DNA from: Adineta ricciae
Lineage: Eukaryota; Rotifera; Eurotatoria; Adinetida; Adinetidae
Direction: 5' to 3'
Assembly: GCA_905250025.1 (NCBI GenBank)
Contig: CAJNOJ010000038.1
Span: forward strand, 248,001 to 312,000
Length of the DNA: 64,000 nucleotides
This document shows positions 22,200 to 34,162 of the stretch, one piece after another (the first letter of the stretch is position 1; the number at the start of each line of letters is the position of its first letter). The notes below the pieces were generated by a model. The model was not told where the DNA came from. It saw only the letters and a list, made by a program, of their open reading frames with translations, and ran no database searches. The position numbers and the translations under genes were made by a program.

Positions 22200-23192
22200 C
22201 TAGCGAATATTGTTGGTACGACAAAAAACACTTTTCGCTAGTTTTTTCAGTTCACTACGATAAAGTTGGGAGCTCATTGTGTAAATATAGAACGATGATA
22301 TATAATTGAAAAATATGAAGAGACGAACAATTGAATACAAGGAAAGAAAATATGCATTGTTTTGCACAAATAGTGATATCAGATTGATAATACTGTATGG
22401 AATTGTCGCGAGGAATTCAATACCGGCTTGACAAACAAGCATTACTTGCATTTGGCTAAGATGATGTCGAGGATTTTTACGAATTCTTCGAACGTCCGCC
22501 AGTGCATTACTTATTTGAACTGCATGTTCAATACGTATGCGTTTCAATTGTACGTTCATGATGATCCCAATACTAAACATGATCGTAATAGACGGAGGTA
22601 TAAGCGAGTAGATGATCAATTGATAAATTAAGACAGCCATTGCAGAAGAAACACTAGCTGAACAGTAAGGTGGTGGTGGTTTTACATCAACATTGTATGT
22701 AAAAGGAATATGTGAATAAAGTATAAAACAGGAAATGATAGTAAGTGGTATGATCCGTTTCGCTACACGTAAGTTAGCAAATCGACGTCGATAGACTTGG
22801 GTACAACTAGCAGCCCATCGGTCTATACAAGCAAAAGCAGTGAAACATGGAGGTAAAGCTAAACAGACGTAATAAATGTATGATACAAATCTGCATGTGA
22901 ACAACGAGAATGATGCTATTTCAAGATCAAAACCATCTGCAAGAAGCCGCACAGAAATTACAAAGACGACGACCAGGAGATTGCTCATCGATGTGAAAAG
23001 CAGATACAGTGAACTTGATGTTTGAATTAATGTTGGTCTGGTGAAGAGGAAAACATTGAGTAAATTTCCAATTCCACCAAAAATGAAAAATGCGATTAGT
23101 ACATATCGATTGATAGTTTCACTCACGTCAGTCATTGACAGTAATTGATTGGGATCATCGATACTACTGTTAACGTTGATATTGGATGCCAT
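22200..23192 (-). CDS. Orphan rhodopsin-like GPCR
   Basis: Intronless frame of 330 residues with seven hydrophobic segments. N-terminus has N-glycosylation-type sites (NVNSS). TM1 carries the GxxxNLLNVFLF form of GNxxN; TM3 ends CIDRWAASC, a DRW version of the DRY motif; the TM3 Cys (FTCRF) can pair with one in loop 2 (PPYCSAS); TM7 reads SSFYIYTMSSQLYR in place of a canonical NPxxY. Intracellular loop 3 is basic (RRIRKNPRHH). The architecture fits the large, fast-evolving class-A receptor sets of rotifers; ligand unknown, peptide or odorant possible. The candidate neuropeptide gene lies 1.1 kb upstream on the same strand, which may be coincidence. Confidence 0.85.
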   Translation of the reverse strand: MASNINVNSSIDDPNQLLSMTDVSETINRYVLIAFFIFGGIGNLLNVFLFTRPTLIQTSSSLYLLFTSMSNLLVVVFVISVRLLADGFDLEIASFSLFTCRFVSYIYYVCLALPPCFTAFACIDRWAASCTQVYRRRFANLRVAKRIIPLTIISCFILYSHIPFTYNVDVKPPPPYCSASVSSAMAVLIYQLIIYSLIPPSITIMFSIGIIMNVQLKRIRIEHAVQISNALADVRRIRKNPRHHLSQMQVMLVCQAGIEFLATIPYSIINLISLFVQNNAYFLSLYSIVRLFIFFNYISSFYIYTMSSQLYRSELKKLAKSVFCRTNNIR

Positions 23193-24315
23193 TGTATCCG
23201 TTTGCGAATGTCAGATCAAAGAAATCTCGAGTTAGAGGTATTGTTCAATTCTACATGGGCATTAGTTTTCTGTTAGAATTGCGTTCTCGAAATATTAATA
23301 TATGAGAGAAAAGAATATATACTTAGCGCATTATATGTTTTTCTAATTTTGTCAGATTTTCTCACCACTCGCTGACAGCTCTGATGAGCCGCACAGCATG
23401 TGGACGGTTCTGATTTTCTGTCTTGCATTCAAAACTCTGTATCTCTCCTGACATCTCGTGTTTTATCTTGATTGAACCTAATTGAGTACTCTTGTGAGAA
23501 AATAGCATTTTTACGAAGAGTCTCATTAATATGCAGCTCAAAACTCTAATTTAAAAAGCTGAAGATTTTTTCTTTCGGTTGAAATATAGATTGCTCATTG
23601 TTGTATGCTTTTGGTGACTGACTTGACCTTTCAAAGTAAAATTTTCTTTGTAAAAATTCGCCTGTATGAGTTATTGAATCGATAAATGCTCTTTAATGAT
23701 TAACTGATTTGCTAATCGGCCTTTGAATTGAAAATTCCTATTCTCAAAAGCTAAAATGAAACGATCAAATCTGAACAAGCTCAGCTGACTTTACAGCATT
23801 TATTTTAACAAAATATTTTTCGTAAATCTCGTTAGATTATCTTCTGGAATGCAAACACTCTATCCTGATTTTGACTTGATGATCACTGCACTTCCTCTTC
23901 ATAAAATCGTTACCCAATACGAGAATAGATTCTTGAATACACAACACAGGAAAAAAGAACTTCCAGGCCTAATGAATTAATATCTTCTTTGATTTAACAA
24001 AATGTGTTGAATACAATTATAAAACTGATTCTCCTGACATCCGTGTAACATGGTGTAAAGCGTGAATATATTTTGCATAGTGGGAGGGTGCATGCACTTC
24101 ATGTCCCTTTAAGTCTCGAGTTGAAGAAAAATTCGACAGTTTTTTTTTTCATCACCTTTTTTTTATTCACTTCTGGCCCTCTACATTCATATTCGAATAA
24201 ATATAAAAACAAATACTCATTTCTCATTCAAAAACTAAATTTGTCGTACAAAATCAAAGCAAAAAAACAGATAAAGCAACTTATGTCTTTTTTTCGATAA
24301 AAATATCGCTTTCAA
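23193..24315. other. Intergenic, nothing recognised
   Basis: AT-rich, stop-dense on both strands. No tRNA, repeat or coding signal seen. Confidence 0.5.
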
Positions 24316-24759
24316 TTATTTTCCAATCAAACCGCTGCTCCAAAGACCGCCGTTGATACGTCGAGCACGTGGTGGGACCATCATTACATCTGTATCACGT
24401 CTTCGTGCTCCGAAGTATTCAATCGGTCGTCGATTTTTGTTTGCCCATTCATAATAATAATGTTCACCCGAATCCCAATTGTAACGAGTTTGAATGTTTT
24501 TCGTCTCTTCCTTCAAATCCGATCCAGCAGCTAACTCAGATGCATCTTTATTATCTGGTATGGGTAATGTCAGCGAATCGGCACTAGTATGTGGAGATTT
24601 TCGTAATAAATGGTACAAACGATGTTGTTGATTAGGAGATGATAATGCTACAAAAACACCAACAAACAACAGTGTTGCTTTTATTTCATTTGAAAACTTA
24701 CTGCGAGGAACCAGAATTGCCAAGAATGATAGTAAGTATAGTATAACAATGATTTTCAT
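24316..24759 (-). CDS. Secreted precursor, candidate neuropeptide
   Basis: Exons 24702-24759 and 24316-24647 around a 54-nt GTAAGT...TTGTAG intron give 129 residues; because the intron is stop-free and a multiple of three, the unspliced frame reads 147 residues. MKIIVILYLLSFLAIL is a signal peptide core. The mature part has several basic cleavage sites: KNRR, ARRR, ARR. They would free PIEYFGA, DTDVMMVPPRA-type and a C-terminal INGGLWSSGLIGK, whose GK end allows C-terminal amidation. Small size, no cysteines and dibasic spacing are typical of neuropeptide precursors. I do not recognise a named peptide family. An ordinary small secreted protein is the alternative. Confidence 0.55.
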   Translation of the reverse strand: MKIIVILYLLSFLAILVPRSKFSNEIKATLLFVGVFVALSSPNQQHRLYHLLRKSPHTSADSLTLPIPDNKDASELAAGSDLKEETKNIQTRYNWDSGEHYYYEWANKNRRPIEYFGARRRDTDVMMVPPRARRINGGLWSSGLIGK

Positions 24760-26471
24760 GGTTGTGTTGTATTGATGTTGTACGGTATGAATGAAACGAT
24801 GATGAAATGTAGCTAGGTAATTTTTTCAGGTATATTTATATGATGAGAAGATTGAGCATCTGGTATTGATGATAGAAGTGGGGCCTCCGACGGGCTAAAT
24901 AGAGTATAGCAACAGTTTATAACCTTAAAAATCGACTAAACGGATATGGCGTCGGAGTTTTGTGAACAAAAGATAAAGCTGAAATGTTTGGCGAGTATTC
25001 AATTCCTTTTGCTTGACGTTTTCCCGGTAAATAAGGTTTTTTTTCATATCCTTCACTCTCAAACACATCAGTTGAGGATCCATTTTCAATACTCACATTG
25101 AAAATACTGTGTCAATCAGTTTTATTGATTATTTGGAATGCAATAGAAGAATTTTACGAAAGATCTTATTGATCTCCCTAAATTATATGATTATTCAAGA
25201 CTTGAGAGAAAGAGGAATATGCAGAAAGAAAACAAGAATCAATGTTTATACTTGTCGAAATGAATACAAAATAATTTCGTCTCATCAGGGAAAACTGGAA
25301 ACATTTGTCAAATATTTTTTCTAATTTAGCATAGTGTTGCATGGATCGTGGTCTATATTTCGAGTAGATCATTGTGGGAATAGCTTAGGTACTCAAGAAA
25401 GGTTACTAGGTTCGAATCAGTTTAATCATTTCATAAAAAATTTCTTTCAGCATTTTGATTCCACTGAACATCGATCGAAATATTTACAAAAATTGATCAG
25501 TTTCGTATTGGTACGTTAATTATTTTATCAAGTCAATATACTAAGATGCTTGCTATTTCTTTTATCAACAAGGTTGACAAAAAATAAGATTGACAGATGT
25601 GCGATTAATATAATAGATTTGATGCATTATTGAAAGTGGGGGAGTAGGAGTATGATCTTGGGGATCAAATACTATACCCTCACCTCATTTCCGCACCCGC
25701 GCACGTACTTTTTTTAGGCACAAATGTTGGCGCTTGGCAAACGTTTGAAACATACGTCATAGGAAATGTTTGTCAACGAACATTTTCTCAAATGATATGA
25801 TTATAAATAGAATTCGATGAAGTATATCATCGAATATCTGTATGAGGTGTGATGTAATCACCAACGGTGTTGAAATGCTACGTTTAGAACATATACATTC
25901 TTTTGAAGGAAAATTTTCAACAGCATACAATATTAATTTAATCTCTTCCTCATTTTCCGTTTAAAGTTTTTGATTAACACAAAGAACACTTTTTATCACG
26001 ATTCATAGCACGTTTGCTTCCATTCGATACAGACGTCACACATTAGAAATAGTTCTCTTCTCTCGGTTGTTATAATATCGCTAGTTTCTAACAGATGATC
26101 ACACAATAGAAAAATCTGTTCTAGATTTATCGTTAAGTGCAACCAACATCGAGCTCTTTCGTATCTGATTAACACAGACGATGATGTATTACGTCAAATT
26201 AGAAAACGTCCTGTATGGTTATAGACGTAATTCTATGCATGTACTATACGATTTACCTGATGGCAATCTAAATCTTATACAGGTTTTGTTAGTAATTAGG
26301 GATGATTTCTTTAATTATCATGGAACTCACGGGATGAGTGCGTATGTTTCCCCCTACACCGGTCTATTCTTTGATTTTGTATGAATACAAAATGAGAACA
26401 ACTTTTAATGATATAAACTGCTTAATTAAACAAAAAGACAAAGCAAGTCTTTATTTTCGGAAAGAAAAGTA
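24760..26471. other. Intergenic 1.7 kb, nothing recognised
   Basis: Upstream of the precursor gene and downstream of HSD17B10. Several 60-70 codon frames on both strands show no family features. A purine-rich patch lies near 25638 (AAGTGGGGGAGTAGGAG). Confidence 0.45.
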
Positions 26472-27485
26472 TTACGGTGGCATACGAAGTGCGCCGTCTA
26501 ACCGAATAATTTCACCATTAAGATATGGATTTTCAATAATTGCTTGAGCAAGATGTGCATAGTCATCAGAATTTCCCAATCGTGCCGGAAATGGTACCAT
26601 ATTGCCTAGTAATGTTCGAACTTTTGCTGGTAAAGATCCCAGCATGGGTGTATGAAAGACACCAGGTGCAATGGCACAAACCCGAACACCCATGTTCGCT
26701 AAGTCACGTGCCAATGGTAATGTCATCGAGACGATTGCACCTTTCGATGCTGCGTAAGCTACTTGACCAATTTGACCTTCATAAGCTGCTACAGATGCGG
26801 TATTAACAATAACTCCACGTTGACCTTGGGCATCTGGTTGATTATCAGCCATAATATGGCAAGCCCAACGAATCACATTAAATGTGCCAGCGACATTGAC
26901 GTTAAGTACACGTTTAAATTCATCAAGACCATGCATAGAACGCTAAAAATGAATTGCATAGAATTACTGGTCATTCTTCTTCTCTTTCTTTTGTTCGTCT
27001 TACTTTATTGATGTTATAAGTTCGAAAAGCAACACCAATACCTGCACAATTGACCACAGCATCTACACGTCCGTATTGTTGCTTGACTTTATTGAACATA
27101 TCTTGAATCTGTTGTTCGTTAGTTACATCTGCAGGAAAGAAATAAGGTCCATCGGTTTGTAAATTTGGAGTCGCTGAAGGAGTGTTTGTCTTATTTCCAG
27201 TTGACTTTTGTCCATCGTCTTGTCCCTAAACAGAAAACATTGCAAACAACTATTGATCTTCTTTGAAGATCATACATTTCGTGGAGCAGCAAGTTTTTCA
27301 GCTTGTTCATCGAGTTCTTGACTTGAAGTTTGAGAGATAGTGTCCCATTTCTGCACAACTTCACTTCCTTTCGATGCCGGTAGATCGCATATAATCACTC
27401 GTGCTCCTTGGCGAGAAAATCGTTTCGCGCAAGCAAGACCTAGACCGGATGCACCACCGGTAACCAAAGTAACCAGACCTTTCAT
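26472..27485 (-). CDS. HSD17B10: 3-hydroxyacyl-CoA dehydrogenase type 2 (SDR)
   Basis: Three exons (27276-27485, 27004-27225, 26472-26942), all phase 0, 300 residues. Short-chain dehydrogenase: Rossmann motif [16 protein letters not shown], catalytic Ser in [10 protein letters not shown] and Tyr/Lys in YAASKGAIV. The end ([20 protein letters not shown] ... [13 protein letters not shown]) is characteristic of mitochondrial HSD17B10, which oxidises branched-chain 3-hydroxyacyl-CoA and steroids and is also a subunit of mitochondrial RNase P for tRNA methylation. About 40 residues longer than the human protein, mainly from a polar insert around the exon 1/2 junction ([14 protein letters not shown] ... 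TPNLQTDG). Confidence 0.95.
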
Positions 27486-27575
27486 TTTTCGTCTGGTTTA
27501 ACAATCTATTAATCTAGAAAATAGTATCAAATTTGCTATTTGTTATAATTGGTACAAGATAAGAGATGGAAAGTT

Positions 27576-29360
27576 TTATTTTCTTTTCAAACGTTTTTGT
27601 ACATCGTCATCATTCATATATGGTTTAAGCATGGTAGCCCATCGTTGCCAATCATCGAAAAGTAGAAGTACATGCTAAACGAAGAATTTGTTTTTTTAAA
27701 GCTATAACAATCAATTTCATACTTCATCTGTTAACAGTTTTTCATGAGTAGTTTTCGTATAAGGTTGAATGACTGCATAAAGTTTCGCTATACATTTCTA
27801 AAATGAAAGAAAAAGACATCGCTGTCTTATGTTAGAAAAGATGAACTTTACTAGTCTTTGTTCGATGGGATAACTATCAACTATATCTCCGAGTAGTCGA
27901 ACACAATCGATGAAATCGATTTGTCGTTCAAATAAACGTGGATTTAGTTTATGTTGAATAATTTCATCAATAATCATCGCCTTGATGTACAAACTATTCA
28001 TATATGAAAGTACATGAAAAATTTTGTCTTACCTCACTCTTCTTCTCGTGTTCAATCATGTTTACTAAACGTTTCAGATGCAATAACGCAAGTTGAGTAC
28101 GAATTCGAACAGTACGTTCATTGGTTTTCAAGAATAATTCAACGATGTAGACGTTTTTCAATGATAAACTATACAAACACTTGACAAGTAGATCACGCTG
28201 AAAAGAAAGTCAAGGTAATTCTTGATTTTTCATTGGAAGCCATAAGTTACTTTATCATTCCAATATGTTGTCGTTATTAATGTCAATGCATTTATCATTA
28301 AACGTCGTGCAATGTGAATAGTGTTAATATCTTGAAAACGTCGATCCAGTTGTAGATAAAACCCAAGTAGAAATAAAAATAAATAATTATCATTGGACAA
28401 ATTTGATTTCAATCTAATTAGAAAACAAATTTCATAAATTTTGTTGCATAATTTTCTTCATACTTTTCTACTTGAAAGTAGCATAACGAAAGAACGATTC
28501 GAAATACACATTTAATTGAATTAATTATCTGATTTTGTGATGCTTGACTCTTTGTTTTATCATCATAATTTAATTTCAATATAAGTTGAACACTAGAAAT
28601 AATTGAAAATCTTCTACCAAAACAAAACTTCTAGTAATCCGATCTTACTCATTCAACAACTCTTTTATTCCTAGTTCCATCAATAAGCTACACAGTTTTT
28701 CGACATTCACACCAGCCATATGTAGAAGTTCGAAAAGAAGATTAATATCATACTGCCACGTGCTTTCAATCTAAAACATAATTCATTTTCATCATTCGTT
28801 TCATTTGAACTTGAAGATGAGTGTTACATCCTGATGAAGATATTCAAGTAATTGATCAACGCAATCGTTCACGGCTTCATCTGTTGTGTAGCAACCTTTT
28901 CAATAAACAATATGAACAGATAGGTCGATGAAACTTTGATCGAATTAAACTAACACACTCGAATATATTCGGTAATCAAAGCTCTTCGAATACACATATC
29001 GTCCTGATCACGAATAAACCATAAAGATTGTTTGAGCATCTCAAAATCTAAAGAACGAAAATCGATTCGGTTGAGAATGTTTGAATTTTTCGTCAAACTT
29101 TTGTTCGTTAATGCATAGTTTACAATATGATCCCATTCTGAAGAGATATTCGAAGTTGTCGGCAATGACTTATCGAATTCGTTACATTTAAGATCAAGAA
29201 CAACCCGAAAACGAAAATGAGACAAAGGATTCGTTGATGAAGATGTTTGCGTATCTTGATTCTACAAGAATGAATTCATCATTTCACAAATATATTTCTC
29301 TTTCTTTACTTCAAATTGTGCTTTGGCTTCGAGAATATCCTGACGAATTTGTTCTTCCAT
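27576..29360 (-). CDS. All-helical protein, possibly SLF2/SIMC1-like
   Basis: About ten short exons running from ATG at 29358-29360 (MEEQIRQDILEAKAQFE) to the stop at 27576, ending DDWQRWATMLKP ... KRLKRK. Introns are 45-70 nt. Most junctions close in phase: first exon 29310-29360; the RRALITEYIR exon ends at 28959. Its join to the next exon (CYTTDEAVNDCVDQLL) cannot be closed in phase by eye, so that part of the model is uncertain. The product is some 430-450 residues, all predicted helix, leucine-rich, with no signal or TM. The middle (YWNDKRDLLVKCL...NERTVRIRTQLALLHLKRL) faintly recalls the C-terminal FAM178 domain of SLF2/SIMC1, which brings SMC5/6 to DNA. That is a guess. Confidence 0.6.
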
Positions 29361-29968
29361 CTACGAGATAGGAAACTTACTAGGACTGGATTTTCTAATG
29401 CAATTCAGCTGTAGAGAAACTGACTAGTGGCTAGTGTTGCCATACCCGAATCACTCCAGATCAGATTGATTATTGTTATAGTGGAGCCAGACTTTTCTTT
29501 TTATAAAAATTTTTCTTTAAGCAAAAACTACCGACGAAAAAAGCGAATTTTTAACTACGTAATTTCATTTCGAATACAGATGTCGCTGATGATCAGGATA
29601 GGCTATTTTCGTTCGCTCCTATGCAGTTAACTGTGCTTAGCTGTTGTAAGTACCCTATAGCTGATATAACGGAAATTGTGTGATCTAATTATTGTAGAGC
29701 GACAGTAAAATTTATTATGCAAATCATTTCTTAACTGGATTACGCGAAGTACTAGGATCGAAATGCAATGCATTGAAAATAATCATATCTCTCGGCAATA
29801 GAACTGTTTTGATGAAAAGATCTCGTTTTCAAGCACGTATTCTTTATTGTATAATCACATAGACAAAACAAAATCAAAGACTAGACTTAAAATCTTTCAG
29901 AGACATTGATCACACGAAATGTAACACGGGAAGCTGAAGACTAGAATCATTAAAATAAAATAAGTGCA
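29361..29968. other. Intergenic, nothing recognised
   Basis: Upstream region of the helical protein gene and 3' flank of the desaturase. No coding signal. Confidence 0.45.
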
Positions 29969-32013
29969 CTAATGATGATCGTATATATTCGTTGTTGTCA
30001 CAACGTCTCGCATTAATTTAATTTGCATAGCAACATCTTTTAAAACACCCAAGACTTTCGCATTGCCGTGAACAAAACCGTAAACATGATAAGTCAGACC
30101 AACTTCATCAGCAAATTGTTTAACAAAGTAACTTGCTGGACGTAGTTGATGTCGTGGCATGCGTGGAAAGAGATGGTGAACAGCTTGGTATTGTAGACCA
30201 CCATGGAAGAAATCTAACCAAGTCGGACATGCAACATCCATTGTAGTACGAAGCATCTTAGCTGGGAACGATTCGCATGGTCCATAATCTTCTGTTGACA
30301 TGCCAAAATGGGATAAAGTTATTTGAACATGTAACGGCATGGTTATCATATAACTCAGAAGTAAATAGAGAAAACGTTGTGGATATGTTGGAATGTACGA
30401 TAATGCAAGTAGATACCAATACCAATACGCTAGAATACAACAGACTTCGATCAAACGATAAGGTGCGTTTGGATGTTTGAAAAGATGAATATAAGATTGA
30501 ATCTGAAGATTAAAACGAGCGAAACACATGATGAAATAATAAGTTAAGTGTTGAAATTGAACTATAAATGATGCGAGACATGTATATGACATAATACGTT
30601 TGTGATACGTTGAGTAAATTGACTGAAAGAACCGGGGTGTAATAGCGAAGAACGGCAAATGTTGAATGTCTAAAAATGAATCAATAAAAAAAAAGATTAG
30701 AGGTCAAGTCTATTGATAGTACCTAGCTTGCAACGATAGAATCAAGAATATAGTCAATGCTTCTCTAACATCATGAGAACGGTTTCATTAGTATTCGTAT
30801 TTTCGCAATAAATATATATATTAGAGTAATAAGCTAACCTAGCAATTATTTTTGATAGCTGCTAATAATGTTATCTATGATGTTGAGGTTTGACTTGAAG
30901 TCTTATTTAGAAAAAACAACTCAGCGTTCGTGCTCTACCTTGAATAATAATCATCGACAGATTCGATGCATATCTAAACATCCGTTCATAATAATCATCA
31001 TGAATTCAATTGTAACATAACGAATATGTCAAATACATATCAATTATTCATCTCAATTTTGTGACAACATGCACACTGAAATATCTGACAGACGCTTTGT
31101 ATTCATCAGATGTCTGGAACTTTTCTTACCCGGATCATGTTCAGGCGAGTTGGTAACGAGATGATGGATATTGTGATGATGTTTCCACCAGCCGATGGAT
31201 ATTCCACCCAAGATATTAGCAATGAAAATTCCAATAAATGTGTCAATTCGATAGGAATGTGTGATTGCTAAATGACCAGCATCATGTGCTGTGAATGTCA
31301 ATTGATGCCAAAAAGCACCGAGGAATATTGCAGATAAATAATAATGCCAAGATTTCGTTGCTGTCATGAAGAAATAAGCAGCCAAAAACGCAAGAGAGAA
31401 ATAACGAACGCATTCTCGAGCATAATCGAAGTAGTTACAGTCGAATAAACCTATTGAAAATCATAGAACCAATTAGGCAAGAAGATATCCTCTTACTAGT
31501 TGTCTTACCGAGAAAACGAAGCTTATGATCAAGTTGTCGGTAGGCTTGTATGATATGATGATGTTCATCGGAATTTTGAATCATTTTCTCATCATCGAAG
31601 TGCAATAAACTTTCGCTTGTTAAAACCTGATTGTTATTAATGTCTTGTCGACGAGTGTCAAGTTGAATAGGAGCAATCAGAGATTTAAATTCGCTACAAT
31701 TTTGGTTATCGACATCTCCGAAGTAGAACGACGGTAATTTCGTGCGTAGGATATGATCGGAATGATACGCATTTATTTCATCAGTTGCATCCTAAAAGAA
31801 AATTATTGATACTTTCTCGACATACTCCGTGCGAATAGTTACTTTGCCAACCATATGTAAAATAGCCATTTCTCCGCCCGGATGATGTTTAATCCACGCA
31901 TTGAGACGATAAATTTTATTAAAATAGATGACAAGTAAGTCTCCATGATCGATAATTCGCTCGGCTATTTGTTTTCTTGTATACTTCTTCTTTTCAAGAA
32001 TATTTGTTGACAT
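29969..32013 (-). CDS. Cytochrome b5-fusion desaturase, delta-8 sphingolipid type
   Basis: Four exons (31843-32013, 31509-31791, 31130-31450, 29969-30669) close to 491 residues from MSTNILEKKK; the last intron is long for this genome (460 nt). N-terminal cytochrome b5 domain with haem motif HHPGGEMA. Desaturase His boxes: HDAGH, HHHNIHH and QYQAVHH, the third with the Gln of front-end desaturases. The context GGLQYQAVHHLFPRMPRHQLR closely resembles fungal and plant-type delta-8 sphingolipid desaturases. Expected: an ER enzyme inserting a double bond between an existing one and the carboxyl/head end of a long-chain base or acyl chain. Substrate (sphingoid base or fatty acid) is not decidable here. 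Upstream frame from 32073 exists but MST after TTTTAG is the better start. Confidence 0.92.
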
Positions 32014-33065
32014 TCTAATACTAAAACTATGATAGAAGAAACCAAACGTAGACAAATGATTTCTACCAGTCAAACAAAAGTCGGCCCAGTTAAAATATAG
32101 TCAGGACGAAACTCGGATTCCTTCCCTTCTTATTTAATCTATGTCGATGAATATTTTCTCCCATCTCTCTCCCTCCTGCTTCTTTCGTTCTCAATGCAAG
32201 ACTTCTCGTTCATATAGAAAAGAATAAACATCCATTAATACGGCAGTGCTATTGGGAGAAACAGAAAGATGAGACAAGGTCATACTGAAAATGGGAACAT
32301 ACGCACATTCTCACTCGATTTTATCCAACTATCTTTCTTTCGTCGTCGATTGACGGACGCAAAAAATAAGCAAGCGAAAGACTCGTTACAAGCACTTCTG
32401 GAAGAAAAAACGTGCTATATCGAGATAATAATAAAGAGAAAAACATCGTTTCGAAAGACAAGCGACAGCCTGCACTAAAGATCATTAAATACACACAAGA
32501 GGTCAACAATAGATATTCTCTATAAGAACGATTTTATCATGTGCTTCAAGACCGTTGATGCTATTGGACTAAACTCATTCTATAGACATTTTTTCTCCAA
32601 TAGAGACGTCTTATAGACAGAGTACACATACTCAGTTTTCCGCCTTTGATTAATTTTATTTCGAAAGATCATTGTCAAACAACAAACATACGGCTCGAAT
32701 TTAATTAGAAATTTGTTGTCTTTTATAAATAAATATTAGTTGTGCCGAGCGCGTTCTCTTTGAATTAGAAGACGTACTAATCAATATTGATGTCTCTCTG
32801 ACTCTACGAATCGTCTGCATTAGTATTATCAAGTTTGAGAATTCTTGAGTATACGAAATGATTCGTGTGTCGAACCGTATCCGTGAAGTTCTACATCGAT
32901 GGTAAGATATTAGCGACCTCTTTCCAGAAAAGCTTTTAATTGGTTCGCCATAGAAAAGAAAACAAGATTTCTAATGAAGAATGATAATAATAAACAAAAC
33001 AAGTTTGTTTCTCGTTTAACTTTGATCTCAATCACGAAATTTCAACTGGTTTTAGATATCGTATC
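32014..33065. other. Divergent promoter region; possible 5'UTR exon
   Basis: Shared upstream region of the desaturase (minus) and ATP synthase coupling factor 6 (plus). At about 32860-32903 an ATG-led 14-codon frame ends in a GTAAGA donor; splicing to the acceptor before 33055 gives an in-frame stop, so it would be a 5'UTR exon with a small upstream frame, not coding. Confidence 0.35.
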
Positions 33066-33677
33066 ATGTTGAGCCGGTGTGTTCCTTCATCACTACGTAG
33101 TTCGTACAGTTTAATTGTTGCTCGACACTTATCATTAAGTGCAAGCCTTGCCCAACAAAGCAAGCAACAACAAGTGACGGATCCAATCCAACAATTATTT
33201 ATCACCAAAATTCGTGAATATAATGAAAAACGAAAGTTTGTATTTGACTTCGTTGTAGTGAATAATTCTGCCCGTTTTCTCGATATTTAGGCAAACAAAA
33301 GATGGTCTCGTAGATGCGACACCTGAAGTTCGCAAAAGTCTCGAAGACACACTTAACAAACTAAAAAATGCTTACGGTGCCGAATCGGAAGACCTTCTTT
33401 CCGTACCAAAACTTGATTTCAAAGGTAAAGACCGAATAGTTTCATCTCCATCACCTTATTCAACATTTATTTCATAGAACCTCAAATTGAAGTCGCTATT
33501 GAAAAACAAGCGAAGGAAATCATCAAGAAAGAAATGAAAGTAACACCAGAAGATATTAAGAAGTATACAGGTCCATATGGCTCATGGTCGCCAGAATACT
33601 TAGCTAGAAAAGAAGCTGAACGCGCCGAAACACAAAAGAAACTTGATCAGAAGTCGCCTGGTGTTTTGCCTGGTTAA
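33066..33677 (+). CDS. ATP5PF: ATP synthase coupling factor 6, mitochondrial
   Basis: Three exons (33066-33235, 33291-33424, 33478-33677) close to 167 residues. The first about 35 residues (MLSRCVPSSLRSSYS...) form a Ser/Arg-rich presequence. The core DPIQQLFITKIREYNEKRQTK matches human DPIQKLFVDKIREYKSKRQT, and VDATPEVRKSLEDTLNKLKNAYG aligns with the following helix. F6 is a peripheral-stalk subunit joining F1 to Fo. The protein is about 60 residues longer than human at the C-terminus, with a charged tail (PEYLARKEAERAETQKKLDQ) resembling invertebrate orthologues. Confidence 0.93.
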
Positions 33678-34162
33678 GAACAGTTCCAACTAAATCGAAA
33701 CATTATAGCTCTTTTTACTCCCATTTTCGATCATTCAGTGTGTATTTTGCCGTAGACAGTTTTTCTTCTTCTTCTTCTTCTTGTTCTCTATTCACATCCG
33801 AAAAGAAAAAGAGATAATAATAAACAGCATAGAAAACCCTCTTTAAATTAATCGATTCAGTTATCACAAGAAACCTCGCGCTATTTCACCAGATCAATGC
33901 ACAACGATACTACTGCTTGATTGTTACTGAAATGTATCATTATCCCGAATAGATTCATCAAGTGTAAATTCATATGACGTCAACATAAGATTTCAATTGA
34001 TCTTCTTCTTTTTTGTTCTCTGTTTATTTCATTCTATTGAATGATGATGCAGTATGAAAAAAAATAGATGAGATATACAGAGATACAAGCAATGAATGCA
34101 CGCAACGTTTGCTAGTATAAAACAAGAAAAACGGGGCGGCAGCATAAACAATGGTGTATCAT
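33678..34162. other. Convergent 3' flanks
   Basis: Between coupling factor 6 (plus) and RPL24 (minus). A CTT run lies near 33763-33782 and an AATAAT/AATAAA-like site near 33815. No gene. Confidence 0.5.

Noticed and set aside
32860-32903. ATG-led exon upstream of coupling factor 6
   Set aside because: Splicing to the next acceptor gives an in-frame stop at the junction, so it cannot be the N-terminus; at most 5'UTR.
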